The notes: generated from the sequence alone by a model not told the origin. Positions 7,765 to 16,892 are shown, numbered from the stretch's first letter. The stretch: 64,000 nt of DNA from Gemmatimonadota bacterium (GCA_028875075.1 JAPPGF010000027.1:40668-104667); one strand, 5' to 3'. Numbers and translations are program-made.

Positions 7765-8571
7765 ATGTGGAAGACCAACCTAAAGATCATCGGGATCGTG
7801 ATGGGAACGCTCGCGCTCTACACGATCGTCGCCAACTCGATCCCGCAGGTCGCCTCGGAGGTGCCTGAAGAGCTGACTTTCACCGACGAGGTCAGCACCG
7901 CGGAGCTCGTCGCGGCCGGTGAAGAGCTCTACGGCGGGGCCGGAGGCTGCACGACCTGCCACGGCACGGGTACGCGCGCGCCGAACCTACTCACGGACCA
8001 CGCAGGCGAGGGCGCGATCGGGACACGCTGTGGCGACCGCGTGCCCGGAGAGGTTTGCAGAGTCTACCTATACAATTCTCTGGTCGGGCCGGCGGAGTTC
8101 GTCCTGGAGGGTTTCCCCCCCATGGTGTTTCAGGCCCGTACGTTCTCGGACGCACAGTTGTGGGCGTTGGTCGCGTACATGGAATCCCAGGGAGGGGAGG
8201 TGACGGTCACGGCAGACGACATCGCGGCCTCAGCCGACCCCGGCCAGTCGACGGCCGCAGCGGCGACCGAGTCTCCCGCCGGGGCGGCGGCGGTCGCGAG
8301 TACGACGACCGACGTGGCCATGCTGCTCCAAGAACAGCTTTGCCTAGGCTGCCACGCCATCGACGGCGCTGGACCACCGCTCGGGCCGAGTTTCGACGGC
8401 ATCGGCGGACGCCTCACGGCCCCCGAGATCCGCGCCGCGATCTTGGAACCGAACGCGGGCGCCGCTCCGGGCTACGAGGCCATGATCGGTGTCATGCCCA
8501 CGACCTACGGCCAAGCGTTCACTGCGGCCCAACTCGAGGCCGTCGTCTCGTTCCTGGCCGGCCGGAACTGA
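7765..8571 (+). CDS. Membrane-anchored diheme cytochrome c
   Basis: From the ATG at 7765 this is a 268-residue protein. Residues 6-24 form one N-terminal membrane anchor, followed by two cytochrome c domains with heme motifs CTTCH (62-66) and CLGCH (193-197), joined by an Ala/Ser/Thr-rich linker. An extra Cys pair (Cys89, Cys98) in the first domain may form a disulfide. The hemes would lie on the outer side of the cytoplasmic membrane. It lies 20 bases after the bd-like oxidase gene and 11 before the next cytochrome gene, so it very likely belongs to the same complex as an electron relay. The longer upstream frame is not used because it overlaps the oxidase. Confidence 0.88.
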   Translation: MWKTNLKIIGIVMGTLALYTIVANSIPQVASEVPEELTFTDEVSTAELVAAGEELYGGAGGCTTCHGTGTRAPNLLTDHAGEGAIGTRCGDRVPGEVCRVYLYNSLVGPAEFVLEGFPPMVFQARTFSDAQLWALVAYMESQGGEVTVTADDIAASADPGQSTAAAATESPAGAAAVASTTTDVAMLLQEQLCLGCHAIDGAGPPLGPSFDGIGGRLTAPEIRAAILEPNAGAAPGYEAMIGVMPTTYGQAFTAAQLEAVVSFLAGRN

Positions 8572-8582
8572 GGGAGGACCCG

Positions 8583-9386
8583 GTGAGACTTTGGCCGAGC
8601 GAACCCTTCGGGCAGACGGTCGCGATCCTCGCGATCGCCTATCTGCTGATCGAGCTAGGTATTCCCTACATCCCGCCGCTGTTCGGGCTTGCGAGCGCTC
8701 CGGCCCCCGACAGCGTGGTCTTCCAATACATGTTGACGGTGCTGATGGGTGTTCTGATCTGGGTGAGCGACAACGAGGAGCGGTGGCGTGCGTTCAAGCG
8801 TCCAATACAGCGCGTCTTGGTCGAAGAGAAACGTAAACCGATCCGCGTTGCACTCCTTGTGTTGGTGCCGGTATTGGTGGCATTTATCGCCTTCGACCAG
8901 GCTCGTCCTTCTCTTTCGGCTCCACCGTCCTTCCGCGCCATCCACCCGGCGCCTCCCGGCTCGATGACCTTCCGTGACCGGACGATCCCGATCACCGGAC
9001 TAGAGAACCCGCTGCGTCACGAGGGTCGTCTCGAAGCGCACTACGAAGAGGGAAAGCGGATTTACTACCGCAACTGCCTTGTCTGTCACGGAGACCTCTT
9101 GGACGGTCAGGGCCCCTACGGGCCGGCCTTCAATCCCGCCCCGCTCAGTTTCCAGGACGTGGGCACCATTCAGCAGCTCACCGAGAGCTACGTGTTCTGG
9201 CGGATCGCCAAGGGCGGAGCGGGGCTGCCCAACGAGGGCGGGCCGTGGAACTCGGCCATGCCCGCATGGGAAGAGTTTCTGACCGAGGACGAGATATGGA
9301 CGGTGATCATCTTCCTCTACGAGCAGGCGGACAAGACACCGCGCACATGGGAAGAAGTCGCCGGATCGGAAGGAGGTCCCCAGTGA
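8583..9386 (+). CDS. Membrane protein with C-terminal monoheme cytochrome c
   Basis: From a GTG start this 267-residue protein has three likely membrane helices (about 10-30, 46-62 and 88-105) and then a cytochrome c domain. The heme motif is CLVCH (165-169), with a probable axial Met in NSAMPAWEEF (Met226). The membrane part does not resemble CydB. It may be the small integral subunit that docks the bd-like oxidase. Its stop overlaps the GTG of the next cytochrome gene, showing tight coupling. Membrane-plus-cytochrome fusions of this kind occur in alternative respiratory complexes, but I do not recognise this exact arrangement. Confidence 0.85.
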   Translation: MRLWPSEPFGQTVAILAIAYLLIELGIPYIPPLFGLASAPAPDSVVFQYMLTVLMGVLIWVSDNEERWRAFKRPIQRVLVEEKRKPIRVALLVLVPVLVAFIAFDQARPSLSAPPSFRAIHPAPPGSMTFRDRTIPITGLENPLRHEGRLEAHYEEGKRIYYRNCLVCHGDLLDGQGPYGPAFNPAPLSFQDVGTIQQLTESYVFWRIAKGGAGLPNEGGPWNSAMPAWEEFLTEDEIWTVIIFLYEQADKTPRTWEEVAGSEGGPQ

Positions 9387-10984
9387 CGCGCACGATTCTG
9401 CTGGCAGTCCCGGTGCTTGCGCTTGCGTCACTCTCGACGACCGCTGCCTCGGCTGACGCCCAGGACCAGGAGCTCTCGCTCGGCAAGGATGTCTACGATC
9501 GCTGGTGCGCGGGCTGCCACGGCGTGGACGGCGCTGGGGCCGGGCCCGGCGCCGCAACAATGCTACCGCGCCCGCGTGACTTCACACGGGCGCAGTATCA
9601 AGTCCGCACGACCGGCACCGGCGAGTTGCCGACCGACGCGGACATTATGCACGTCATAGACGTGGGGATGCCAGGAACGGCGATGCCCGGATGGGAGGAT
9701 GCACTTAGCCGTGATGAGCGCGAGGCGTTGGTGGCGTATCTTAAGAGTTTCTCGCGCTTCTTCGAGAGCGGTCCAGAGCCGACCCCGCTCGAGTTCGGTA
9801 GCGCCCCGAGCAGCAGTGAGGCGACCATCACGGAGGGAGCGAGACTTTATCAGGAGATCGAGTGCTGGCAGTGCCACGGGCAGGCGGGGCGCGGGGACGG
9901 CAGCGCCGCAGCCACGCTCGACGACGACCTTGGGTTTCCCAACTACGCGGCCGACCTGACGCGGAACTGGCTGTTTAACGGAGGCGGCGCGGTCGAGGAC
10001 ATCTACCGCGTCCTCCGCACGGGCCTGGACGGCACACCGATGCCCACGTTCAGCGACCTTATAGAGTCGGACATTGTCACTGATGATCAGCTCTGGAGCC
10101 TAGCGCACTACGTCAGGAGCCTGTCCCCCGCCCGGGCACCCGCGGTGCGCGAGGTGATCACGGCGACGCTTGACGAATCGGAGCTGCCGTCGACGCCGGA
10201 TGACGAGCGGTGGGCCAGTGTCCAGCCGTTCTATGTGCCGCTCGCTGGGCAAGTCATCGTCAAGCCGCGCTGGTTCTCACCACGTGTGACGAACATCTGG
10301 GTGCGTGCGCTCCACGACGGCGAAGATGTGGTGCTCCTCGTGAGCTGGACCGATCCAACGCAAAGCCCCAGCTCGGACCCCGACTGGGCGAGCTTCGCAC
10401 AGCGTGTGGTCGATACCATGGAGCCCAAGGACGAAGGATCGACCTGGGAGCCGGGCGCTCCCGATCGCCTCGTGGTGCAGTTTCCACAGACGCTCCCCTC
10501 GGGGCTCGAGCGTCCGCATTTCCTGCAGGGGGACGCCCGCCGCCCGGCCTATCTCTGGAGCTGGAGCAGCGAGGAGGATCGGGCGGTGGAGATGGTGGCG
10601 GAGGGACTGGCGACCGGCCAGCAACAGCCGGACGAGAACCAGCAGCTGAGCGCCGTCTCGACCTGGTCGGAGGGCGAGTGGCGCGTCCTGTTTCGACGTC
10701 CGCTCATGACGCCGGACATTGCCGCCGATCTTCAGTTACCCTTGGCGACTGCGGTCCCGATCGCGTTCCAAGCGTGGGACGGCGACAACGGTGAGGCCGG
10801 CAAGCAGAACGCAGTCAGCACATGGTACTTCTTGGCGCTCGAGGAAGCGACTCCGGCCACCGTGTTCATGGCGCCCGTTGCAGCGTTCGTGTTAACCGCG
10901 GCCTTCGGGCTAGGTGTCGTCGCGCGCGCCCAGAGGCGATACACGGAAGCGGAAGAGCGAGCCGGCCAGGCCGGCGGCGCATAG
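9383..10984 (+). CDS. Diheme cytochrome c with ethylbenzene-dehydrogenase-type heme b domain
   Basis: This 533-residue protein starts at a GTG overlapping the preceding stop. Residues 1-26 are a Sec signal. Two cytochrome c domains follow, with CAGCH (42-46, probable Met ligand in GTAMPGWED) and CWQCH (161-165, probable Met in GTPMPTF). Residues about 275-485 resemble the EB_dh family, the heme b-binding gamma subunit of type II DMSO-reductase enzymes and NxrC. Residues 494-515 form a C-terminal membrane anchor. No molybdopterin catalytic subunit is encoded in this window. Here the EB_dh fold probably acts as an extra heme in the oxidase module, or connects to an oxidoreductase encoded elsewhere. 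Confidence 0.85.
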   Translation: MTRTILLAVPVLALASLSTTAASADAQDQELSLGKDVYDRWCAGCHGVDGAGAGPGAATMLPRPRDFTRAQYQVRTTGTGELPTDADIMHVIDVGMPGTAMPGWEDALSRDEREALVAYLKSFSRFFESGPEPTPLEFGSAPSSSEATITEGARLYQEIECWQCHGQAGRGDGSAAATLDDDLGFPNYAADLTRNWLFNGGGAVEDIYRVLRTGLDGTPMPTFSDLIESDIVTDDQLWSLAHYVRSLSPARAPAVREVITATLDESELPSTPDDERWASVQPFYVPLAGQVIVKPRWFSPRVTNIWVRALHDGEDVVLLVSWTDPTQSPSSDPDWASFAQRVVDTMEPKDEGSTWEPGAPDRLVVQFPQTLPSGLERPHFLQGDARRPAYLWSWSSEEDRAVEMVAEGLATGQQQPDENQQLSAVSTWSEGEWRVLFRRPLMTPDIAADLQLPLATAVPIAFQAWDGDNGEAGKQNAVSTWYFLALEEATPATVFMAPVAAFVLTAAFGLGVVARAQRRYTEAEERAGQAGGA

Positions 10985-11159
10985 GTGCGACCGGCGGGCC
11001 GGGCACCGCGAATCGGCCCGTACGAGGTGGCGCAAAAGCCCGGTCTGCCCGAGGTTTCTCGTTCCGTGTTGAGTGGCCGGCGCCGAGCGCGCCGCTGAGG
11101 TAACCGCAGATTTTGGTTGTCGGCAATAGCCGAAGAGAACCGACTAAAGGAGACGGATC

Positions 11160-12041
11160 ATGTTCAAATTGCCTTATCTGAGGAATCTCGTCACCAGCTC
11201 GCTGGCAACCGCCGTCGTGATGGGCTGCGGTGGTGGTGACGGCGACGGTGGAGCCGAGGACGCCGGGGAAGCGACCGCAGCCGTGATGGAGCACCCCGTG
11301 GACGCGGCGACCGCCGGCAGCATCACCGGGCTGGTCATCTTCACAGGAACGCCCTCCGAGGGTGATATGATCGACATGTCCGAGGAGCCCGCCTGCGCCG
11401 AGGTGCACGCCACGCCGCCGATGCGCATGCCGGCCGTGGTGGGAGCGGACGGCGGACTCGCCAACGTGTTTGTTCACCTGAGCGAGGGTTTGGACCCCAG
11501 CTTGCAGTTCCCCGCCGAGGAGGCTGCTGTCCTCGACCAACTGGGTTGCGAGTATGTCCCGCACGTCGTGGCGCTCTCCACCGGCCAGCAACTCACAGTA
11601 CGCAACTCGGATCCCGTCCTCCACAACGTGAACACGACGCCCACTGAGAACCGCGGGTTCAACCGCAGCCAACCACAGGTGGGCATGGAGTTTCAGACAT
11701 CGTTTCCGACCGCCGAAGTCATGATCCCCGTGCGCTGCGATGTGCACGGCTGGATGGAGTCCTACATCGGGGTGACAGCCCACCCATACCACGCGGTGAC
11801 GGGAGAGGACGGCTCTTTCGCGCTTGAGCGCCTCCCCCCGGGAACGTACACGCTTGAGGCTTGGCATGAGCTCTACGGAACGGTAACGCAGAGCGTGGTC
11901 GTTCCCGAGAGTGGTGACGTCGAGGTGATGTTCGAGTTCGACGAGTCGATGGCCGGGCGGCATGTGCCCCTGCGGCCGACCCTGATTATAAGCCACGAGC
12001 GCGACGGCAGGGCCACGGCCGTCCGCGCGACGCAGCAGTAA
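11160..12041 (+). CDS. Cupredoxin-like lipoprotein
   Basis: This 293-residue protein begins with a lipoprotein signal ending VMGC (Cys23), followed by a Gly/Asp/Glu-rich linker. The middle part resembles a plastocyanin/methylamine utilisation-type cupredoxin, with putative copper ligands His155 (VLHN), Cys193, His196 (CDVHGWM) and Met199. The C-terminal part (DGSFALERLPPGTYTLEAWH) resembles a carboxypeptidase regulatory-like beta-sandwich. A clear Shine-Dalgarno AAGGAGAC precedes the ATG. The gene lies between the bd-like/cytochrome c module and the caa3-type oxidase, so it may shuttle electrons between periplasmic cytochromes and the CuA site, or supply copper. Both roles are inferred. Confidence 0.82.
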   Translation: MFKLPYLRNLVTSSLATAVVMGCGGGDGDGGAEDAGEATAAVMEHPVDAATAGSITGLVIFTGTPSEGDMIDMSEEPACAEVHATPPMRMPAVVGADGGLANVFVHLSEGLDPSLQFPAEEAAVLDQLGCEYVPHVVALSTGQQLTVRNSDPVLHNVNTTPTENRGFNRSQPQVGMEFQTSFPTAEVMIPVRCDVHGWMESYIGVTAHPYHAVTGEDGSFALERLPPGTYTLEAWHELYGTVTQSVVVPESGDVEVMFEFDESMAGRHVPLRPTLIISHERDGRATAVRATQQ

Positions 12042-12137
12042 CTACGAGGACCAAGGCCCGGTGCACGGCAAGGTCTAGGAGAACGACCCGCGCCGGGCTT
12101 TCACGGTAGCAACCTCTCGACGGAGGAGCTGGATCGG

Positions 12138-12809
12138 ATGGAGAACTGGTCATGGCTGATGGATGGAAGCGCGTCGACCTTCGGCCCCACCATCGATCGC
12201 CTCTATCTCGTGATCCTGATCATCACAGGAGTTGTCTTCTTCGCCACGCAGGGGGCGCTGATCTGGTTGCTCATCAAGTATCGGCACCGCGCAGGGCATA
12301 AGGCGGAATACATCCACGGCAACACGCGGGCCGAGGTGATCTGGACGGTTATTCCGTTCGTGATCGTGCTGGGGATCGCGCTCGCAAGCCGGGGTGCGTG
12401 GGCGCAAGTCAAGGACCCGCAGAACATCCCGCCCAACTCGCTACCCGTGCACGTCATGGCCAGCCAGTTCGAGTGGGACGTCACCTACCCTGGCCTGGAC
12501 GGTCAGCTCGAGACCGGCGACGACTTCACCGTGCGCAACCGGATGGACGTGCCGGCCGATCGTCCCACGCACGTGATCCTGGAAGCCGAGGACGTAATCC
12601 ACTCGTTCTTCCTGCCGGACTTCCGGGTGAAGCAGGACGCAGTGCCGGGAATGGTGATGAACGTGTGGTTCCAACCCACGCGCACGGGTGAGTTCGTGAT
12701 CGGGTGCGCGGAACTATGCGGCATCGGCCACACCCGCATGCGGGGCACGCTGACCGTGCACTCCGCGGCGGACTATCAAGCATGGCTCAACGAGCAGTCC
12801 CAGCCGTAA
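12138..12809 (+). CDS. ctaC: Cytochrome c oxidase subunit II
   Basis: This 223-residue protein has two N-terminal membrane helices (about 22-47 and 66-87) and a periplasmic cupredoxin domain. The binuclear CuA ligands are all present: His155, Cys190, Glu192, Cys194, His198 and Met201 (CAELCGIGHTRM). It accepts electrons from cytochrome c or a copper protein and passes them to heme a of subunit I. There is no fused C-terminal cytochrome c, unlike classical caa3 subunit II, so a separate donor is needed; the cytochromes and cupredoxin upstream could serve. It opens the oxidase operon after a 96-base gap with GGAGG before the start. Confidence 0.93.
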   Translation: MENWSWLMDGSASTFGPTIDRLYLVILIITGVVFFATQGALIWLLIKYRHRAGHKAEYIHGNTRAEVIWTVIPFVIVLGIALASRGAWAQVKDPQNIPPNSLPVHVMASQFEWDVTYPGLDGQLETGDDFTVRNRMDVPADRPTHVILEAEDVIHSFFLPDFRVKQDAVPGMVMNVWFQPTRTGEFVIGCAELCGIGHTRMRGTLTVHSAADYQAWLNEQSQP

Positions 12810-12842
12810 GCGGCCACGGCTAGAACCGCAACGAGGAAGGCA

Positions 12843-14642
12843 ATGGCGACAACTGCAGTCACGGCCGAGCAGCACGCGGCCACGGCCCAGCACCACCACG
12901 AGCCGGGCTTCATCCGCACCTATGTCTTCAGCACCGATCACAAGATGATCGCCAAGCAGTTCTTGCTTGCGAGCCTGTTTTTCTTGCTGGTCGGTGGGCT
13001 CTTGGCGGCAGGCATCCGCTGGCAGCTCGGCTTCCCAGGGCAGCCCATGCCCCTCATCGGAGGCCTGTTCTCCGACACGACAGCCCCGGGTGGCATCATC
13101 CTGCCGGAGTTCTACAACGCCCTGGTCACCATGCACGGGACCTTCATGATCTTCTTCGCCATCATGCCGCTGCTAGTGGGCGTGTGGGGCAACTACCTGA
13201 TCCCACTCCAGATCGGGGCGCCCGACATGGCTTTTCCGCGCCTCAACATGGCGTCGTTCTGGATCAGCGTGCCGGCCGGTGTGATCATGCTCGCCGGTTT
13301 CTTCGTGCAGGGCGGACACGCCGGTGCCGGCTGGACCGCCTACGCGCCGCTCTCTTCCGAACCGGAGTACAGCGGCGTCTACATGGGCCAGATCCTGTGG
13401 CTGATAAGTCTGACCATCCTAGGCTTCAGCTCGCTTGCGGGAGCAGTCAACTACATCACGACCGTGATCAACATGCGCGCGCCTGGCATGACGTGGTTCA
13501 GGTTGCCACTGCCAGTGTGGGCACTGTTCGTCACCTCCTGGCTTGTGCTGCTGGCCATCCCAATCCTCACCGGCGGATTGATCATGCTCTTATTCGATCA
13601 GACCATCGGGACAGGATTTTTCTCAGCGGCCACCGACGGCGAACCGCTGCTGTGGCAGCACGTGTTCTGGTACTTTGGCCATCCCGAAGTCTATATCCTG
13701 ATCCTGCCGGCGATGGGACTTGTGAGCGAAGTGATCGCCAACCGTTCCCGCAAGCCCATCTTCGGCTACCACGCCATGGTGCTGGCCATCATCGCGATCG
13801 CGTTTCTGGGCTGGGTCGTGTGGGGACACCACATGTTCCAGAGCGGGATGAACCCGTTGCTCGGCACGACGTTCATGATCACGACGATCATCATCGCCGT
13901 GCCATCGGCTATCAAAGTATTCAACTGGTTGGGCACGCTTTGGCGTGGCGACTTGCACTTCGACGTGCCCATGCTGAACGCGCTTTCGTTTGTATCAATG
14001 TTCGTCATCGGCGGGTTGTCAGGCATATTCATGGCGTCGGCGCCAGTCGATATCTTTATCCACGACACGTATTACATCGTCGCCCACATCCACTATGTGC
14101 TGTTCGGTGGCAGCCTCTTCGGGATTTTTGCGGCCATCACATATTGGTTCCCGAAGATGTTCGGCCGGATCTTCAGTCCTGTGCTTGGGAAAGTCCATTT
14201 CTGGTTGACTTTCGTCTCGTACAACCTCGTGTTCTTCCCGATGCACACTATCGGACTCAGAGGCCACATGCGTAGGATCTATGATCCCAACCAGTACGAA
14301 TTCCTGCAACCGCTTCAGCCCATCAACACGTTTATCACGATCGCTGCGTTCGTTCTGATCGCCACGCAGTTGATCTTCGCCTTCGCCTTCTTCTGGAGCA
14401 TGTACAAGGGCGAGAAGGCGCCCAGAAACCCCTGGAAAGCAAACACGCTGGAGTGGACGGCCGCGCCCACGCCTCCGCCACACCTCAACTTCCCAGGGGG
14501 CGCACCGGTGGTCTACCGGGGGCCGTACGAGTACAGCTGGCCCGGTTCGACGGACGATTTCCTACCACAGGACCTGCCGCCGGACCGTGTGTCCAGAACA
14601 CCGATCCCGAGCGAACCGAGCCCCATGTCCACCGGCGACTGA
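12843..14642 (+). CDS. ctaD: Cytochrome c oxidase subunit I
   Basis: This 599-residue protein is a heme-copper oxidase of the A1 type. His98 and His417 would bind heme a, and His415 would bind heme a3. CuB is bound by His280 in GHPEVY, with cross-linked Tyr284, and by His329 and His330 in WGHHMF. The Glu of GHPEVY marks the A1-type D channel. The N-terminal 20 residues are His/Ala rich, and a Pro-rich cytoplasmic tail of about 70 residues extends beyond the last helix. It reduces oxygen to water while pumping protons. It lies 33 bases after subunit II. Confidence 0.95.
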   Translation: MATTAVTAEQHAATAQHHHEPGFIRTYVFSTDHKMIAKQFLLASLFFLLVGGLLAAGIRWQLGFPGQPMPLIGGLFSDTTAPGGIILPEFYNALVTMHGTFMIFFAIMPLLVGVWGNYLIPLQIGAPDMAFPRLNMASFWISVPAGVIMLAGFFVQGGHAGAGWTAYAPLSSEPEYSGVYMGQILWLISLTILGFSSLAGAVNYITTVINMRAPGMTWFRLPLPVWALFVTSWLVLLAIPILTGGLIMLLFDQTIGTGFFSAATDGEPLLWQHVFWYFGHPEVYILILPAMGLVSEVIANRSRKPIFGYHAMVLAIIAIAFLGWVVWGHHMFQSGMNPLLGTTFMITTIIIAVPSAIKVFNWLGTLWRGDLHFDVPMLNALSFVSMFVIGGLSGIFMASAPVDIFIHDTYYIVAHIHYVLFGGSLFGIFAAITYWFPKMFGRIFSPVLGKVHFWLTFVSYNLVFFPMHTIGLRGHMRRIYDPNQYEFLQPLQPINTFITIAAFVLIATQLIFAFAFFWSMYKGEKAPRNPWKANTLEWTAAPTPPPHLNFPGGAPVVYRGPYEYSWPGSTDDFLPQDLPPDRVSRTPIPSEPSPMSTGD

Positions 14643-14699
14643 GACGCTAGCCATGACGACGATCCCAGCGCCCCCATCGTCGAGCACGAGGACCTCGCG

Positions 14700-15371
14700 A
14701 TGACGACCGACGCCTCCACGCTCCGCAGCATGATGATCCCCGACCCAGCGTACGAGCCGGGGATGAAGGTCTACACGATGAAGCTGGGGATGTGGGTCTT
14801 CCTGCTCTCCGAAGTGATGTTCTTTACGTCGCTGATCGGGAGCTACGTCATCCTCCGCTTTGCTCACCCCGACCACTTCGCTGCACCGGGAGTCGTATTG
14901 AACGTGCCGCTGACCGCGTTCAATACGTTCTTCCTGATTTGCTCGTCGGTGACGATGGTCAAGGCATTCGCCGCCATCCAACAAGGCGATGACACGGGGC
15001 TCAAACTCTGGCTGCTCGCCACGATTCTGATCGGCTCGCTGTTCGTGGGCATCCAAGCGGTCGAGTATTACATCCTCTACCATGAGGGATTCGTGCCCGC
15101 CGCAGCCGACTACCACGCCGCCGGCCGTCAGGGCATGGAGGGAGGCCCTATCGTGGGCGGTCCGCTCTATGGCGCCACGTTCTATACCATGACGGGCTTT
15201 CACGGTGCTCACGTCACCATCGGCGTCATCTGCCTGACATTCGTCCTGATACGTGCGTTGCGCGGCGCCTACACACAGAACGATCACCGTGGAGTCGAGC
15301 TGATCGGGCTGTATTGGCACTTTGTGGACCTAGTCTGGATTATCCTCTTCACCATCGTCTACCTGATCTGA
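14700..15371 (+). CDS. ctaE: Cytochrome c oxidase subunit III
   Basis: This 223-residue protein has about five membrane helices and the subunit III signatures MWVFLLSEVMFF near the start, FHGAHVTIG, and a C-terminal YWHFVDLVWI. Subunit III stabilises the proton-uptake path of subunit I in the cytoplasmic membrane. The start at 14700 lies after a short unrelated ATG (14653) that is out of frame. The gene order II-I-III-IV is that of Bacillus-type caa3 operons. Confidence 0.93.
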   Translation: MTTDASTLRSMMIPDPAYEPGMKVYTMKLGMWVFLLSEVMFFTSLIGSYVILRFAHPDHFAAPGVVLNVPLTAFNTFFLICSSVTMVKAFAAIQQGDDTGLKLWLLATILIGSLFVGIQAVEYYILYHEGFVPAAADYHAAGRQGMEGGPIVGGPLYGATFYTMTGFHGAHVTIGVICLTFVLIRALRGAYTQNDHRGVELIGLYWHFVDLVWIILFTIVYLI

Positions 15372-15381
15372 GCGAGGGTCC

Positions 15382-15678
15382 ATGACCACCGACGTGCAGC
15401 ACTCTGGTCACGCCGAGGGTGAGATCCACGAGGCGCCCTACATGCTTATCTTCGGCGCGCTGATCGTGCTTACGCTTGCAGAGGTCGGGTATGCCTTTCT
15501 CAGCTTGCCGAAGTTCTGGCTCGCGCTCGGCTTGATCGTCATGGCCTTCTGGAAGGCTACCCTCGTTGCGCTCTACTACATGCACTTGCGATTCGAGCCG
15601 AAGCGCCTGTGGGTTCTAGCTTTATCTCCCCTGCCTTTGGTCGTGATCCTGATCGTGGCGGTACTCACAGAATTCTGA
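15382..15678 (+). CDS. ctaF: Cytochrome c oxidase subunit IV, prokaryotic type
   Basis: This 98-residue protein has a His/Glu-rich start and three membrane helices, with the WKATLVALYYMHLRFE signature of the prokaryotic COX4 family in the second loop. It is an accessory subunit of the heme-copper oxidase and is found only 10 bases after subunit III. Length and topology match the family. Confidence 0.9.
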   Translation: MTTDVQHSGHAEGEIHEAPYMLIFGALIVLTLAEVGYAFLSLPKFWLALGLIVMAFWKATLVALYYMHLRFEPKRLWVLALSPLPLVVILIVAVLTEF

Positions 15679-15702
15679 TCTGGCCCGAGGGAGTGGACCG
15701 TT

Positions 15703-15879
15703 ATGGAGCATGACGTACAGTTTACTGGACTTCAGATAGGCATGTTTCTCGGCGGCCTATTAATGGCCTTCGTGCCAATCACGATCTCGATCGGGATTGG
15801 TATCTGGGCCTTACGGCAGCGCGCCCGAGTCGGACGAAGTGTCCCAGCAGACAACGGCGCACACCAGGAGGCGGCATGA
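15703..15879 (+). CDS. 58-residue single-pass membrane protein
   Basis: This small ORF starts at an ATG and encodes 58 residues (MEHDVQFTGLQ at the start, ending NGAHQEAA). Residues 10-37 are a long hydrophobic helix followed by a basic cytoplasmic end (LRQRARVGRS). Its stop overlaps the next ATG in an ATGA junction, which argues strongly for translation. Position after subunit IV suggests a small accessory subunit or assembly peptide of the oxidase. I do not recognise a family. Confidence 0.7.
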   Translation: MEHDVQFTGLQIGMFLGGLLMAFVPITISIGIGIWALRQRARVGRSVPADNGAHQEAA

Positions 15880-16892
15880 ACTTGCCCGACGCTGCCACCC
15901 AGGCCCCCGAGCCGTCTTCCCTCGGCCCTGGAACTCCCAACTTCAGCGGCATGGTGGTGCGTGGGGTAGTGGCTGGTCTAGTAGGAGCTACGGCGATGGC
16001 GCTCTGGTTCCTAATTGTGGACAGCTCCGAGGGACAGCCTTTCCGAACGCCGAACTTCGTCGCTGCCTCGTTGCTAGGCGTTCAGGGGATGGAGATGGGC
16101 GTCGGTCTGATCATCCTCTACACGCTCCTCCACTACCTCGTCTGGATCTTGGTGGGCCTCGTGTCGGCTTGGGTACTCGACCAGGTGGAGATTGCCTCGC
16201 CGATCTTGATCGGGCTCGTCTTGGGGTTTCTGCTGTTCGATCTCGTATTCTACGGGAGCGTCGTGGTCACCGGGGCAAACATCATCCAAGCTCTAGGCTG
16301 GCCCGAAGTGTTAGCCGGGAACCTGCTGGCGGGGATGAGCCTGATGGCCATCCTGCACTGGAGTGGACCCACCCGGAAGATGACGTGGTGGGAAGCGCTC
16401 GGCACGAACAAAGTCGTGCGAGAAGGTATCGTCTGCGGAACGATTGGCGCCGCCGTGGTGGCAATTTGGTTCCTTGTGTTCGACGTACTTCGCGGCGAGC
16501 CCTTCTTCACCCCCGCTGCCCTCGGGTCGGCTTTGTTCCTCGGGGCAAGCAACGTAGAAGCAGTAAGCGTTGAAGCGGCGACCGTCATCGGCTATTCGCT
16601 TCTGCATCTCCTTGCCTTCACCATCACCGGATTTCTCGTAGCGGTGATAGTGACCGCCGCCGATGACACGCCTCCACTCATTGTCGGTGCCGTAATGTTC
16701 TTCGCCGTATTCGAAGCCCTCTTCATGGGCCTGTTGGCTATGGTAGCGGAGTTCTTACTCGGATCGCTCGCTTGGTGGACGATCGCGGCCGGCAATGTCA
16801 TGGCCGCTGTTGCGATGGGTTGGTATCTGTGGGAGCAACATCCCAAGCTCCGCGCCGCGCTCGCGATGGACCCCCTCGATCGGACCGGCTGA
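15876..16892 (+). CDS. Polytopic membrane protein with internal duplication
   Basis: This 338-residue protein has eight or so hydrophobic helices arranged as two homologous halves of about 150 residues. Matching landmarks are VVRGVVAGLVGATAMALWFL with its FRTPNFV loop in the first half, and VVREGIVCGTIGAAVVAIWFL with its FFTPAAL loop in the second; LLHYLVW and LLHLLAF follow. It overlaps the 58-residue gene (ATGA) and ends the oxidase operon. I do not recognise a named family. A role in oxidase assembly or heme/copper handling is suggested only by position. Confidence 0.75.
   Translation: MNLPDAATQAPEPSSLGPGTPNFSGMVVRGVVAGLVGATAMALWFLIVDSSEGQPFRTPNFVAASLLGVQGMEMGVGLIILYTLLHYLVWILVGLVSAWVLDQVEIASPILIGLVLGFLLFDLVFYGSVVVTGANIIQALGWPEVLAGNLLAGMSLMAILHWSGPTRKMTWWEALGTNKVVREGIVCGTIGAAVVAIWFLVFDVLRGEPFFTPAALGSALFLGASNVEAVSVEAATVIGYSLLHLLAFTITGFLVAVIVTAADDTPPLIVGAVMFFAVFEALFMGLLAMVAEFLLGSLAWWTIAAGNVMAAVAMGWYLWEQHPKLRAALAMDPLDRTG

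Noticed and set aside
10866..11996. A 376-codon minus-strand frame
   Set aside because: It runs antisense through the cupredoxin gene, which has a signal peptide, copper site and ribosome binding site. The antisense product has no domain.
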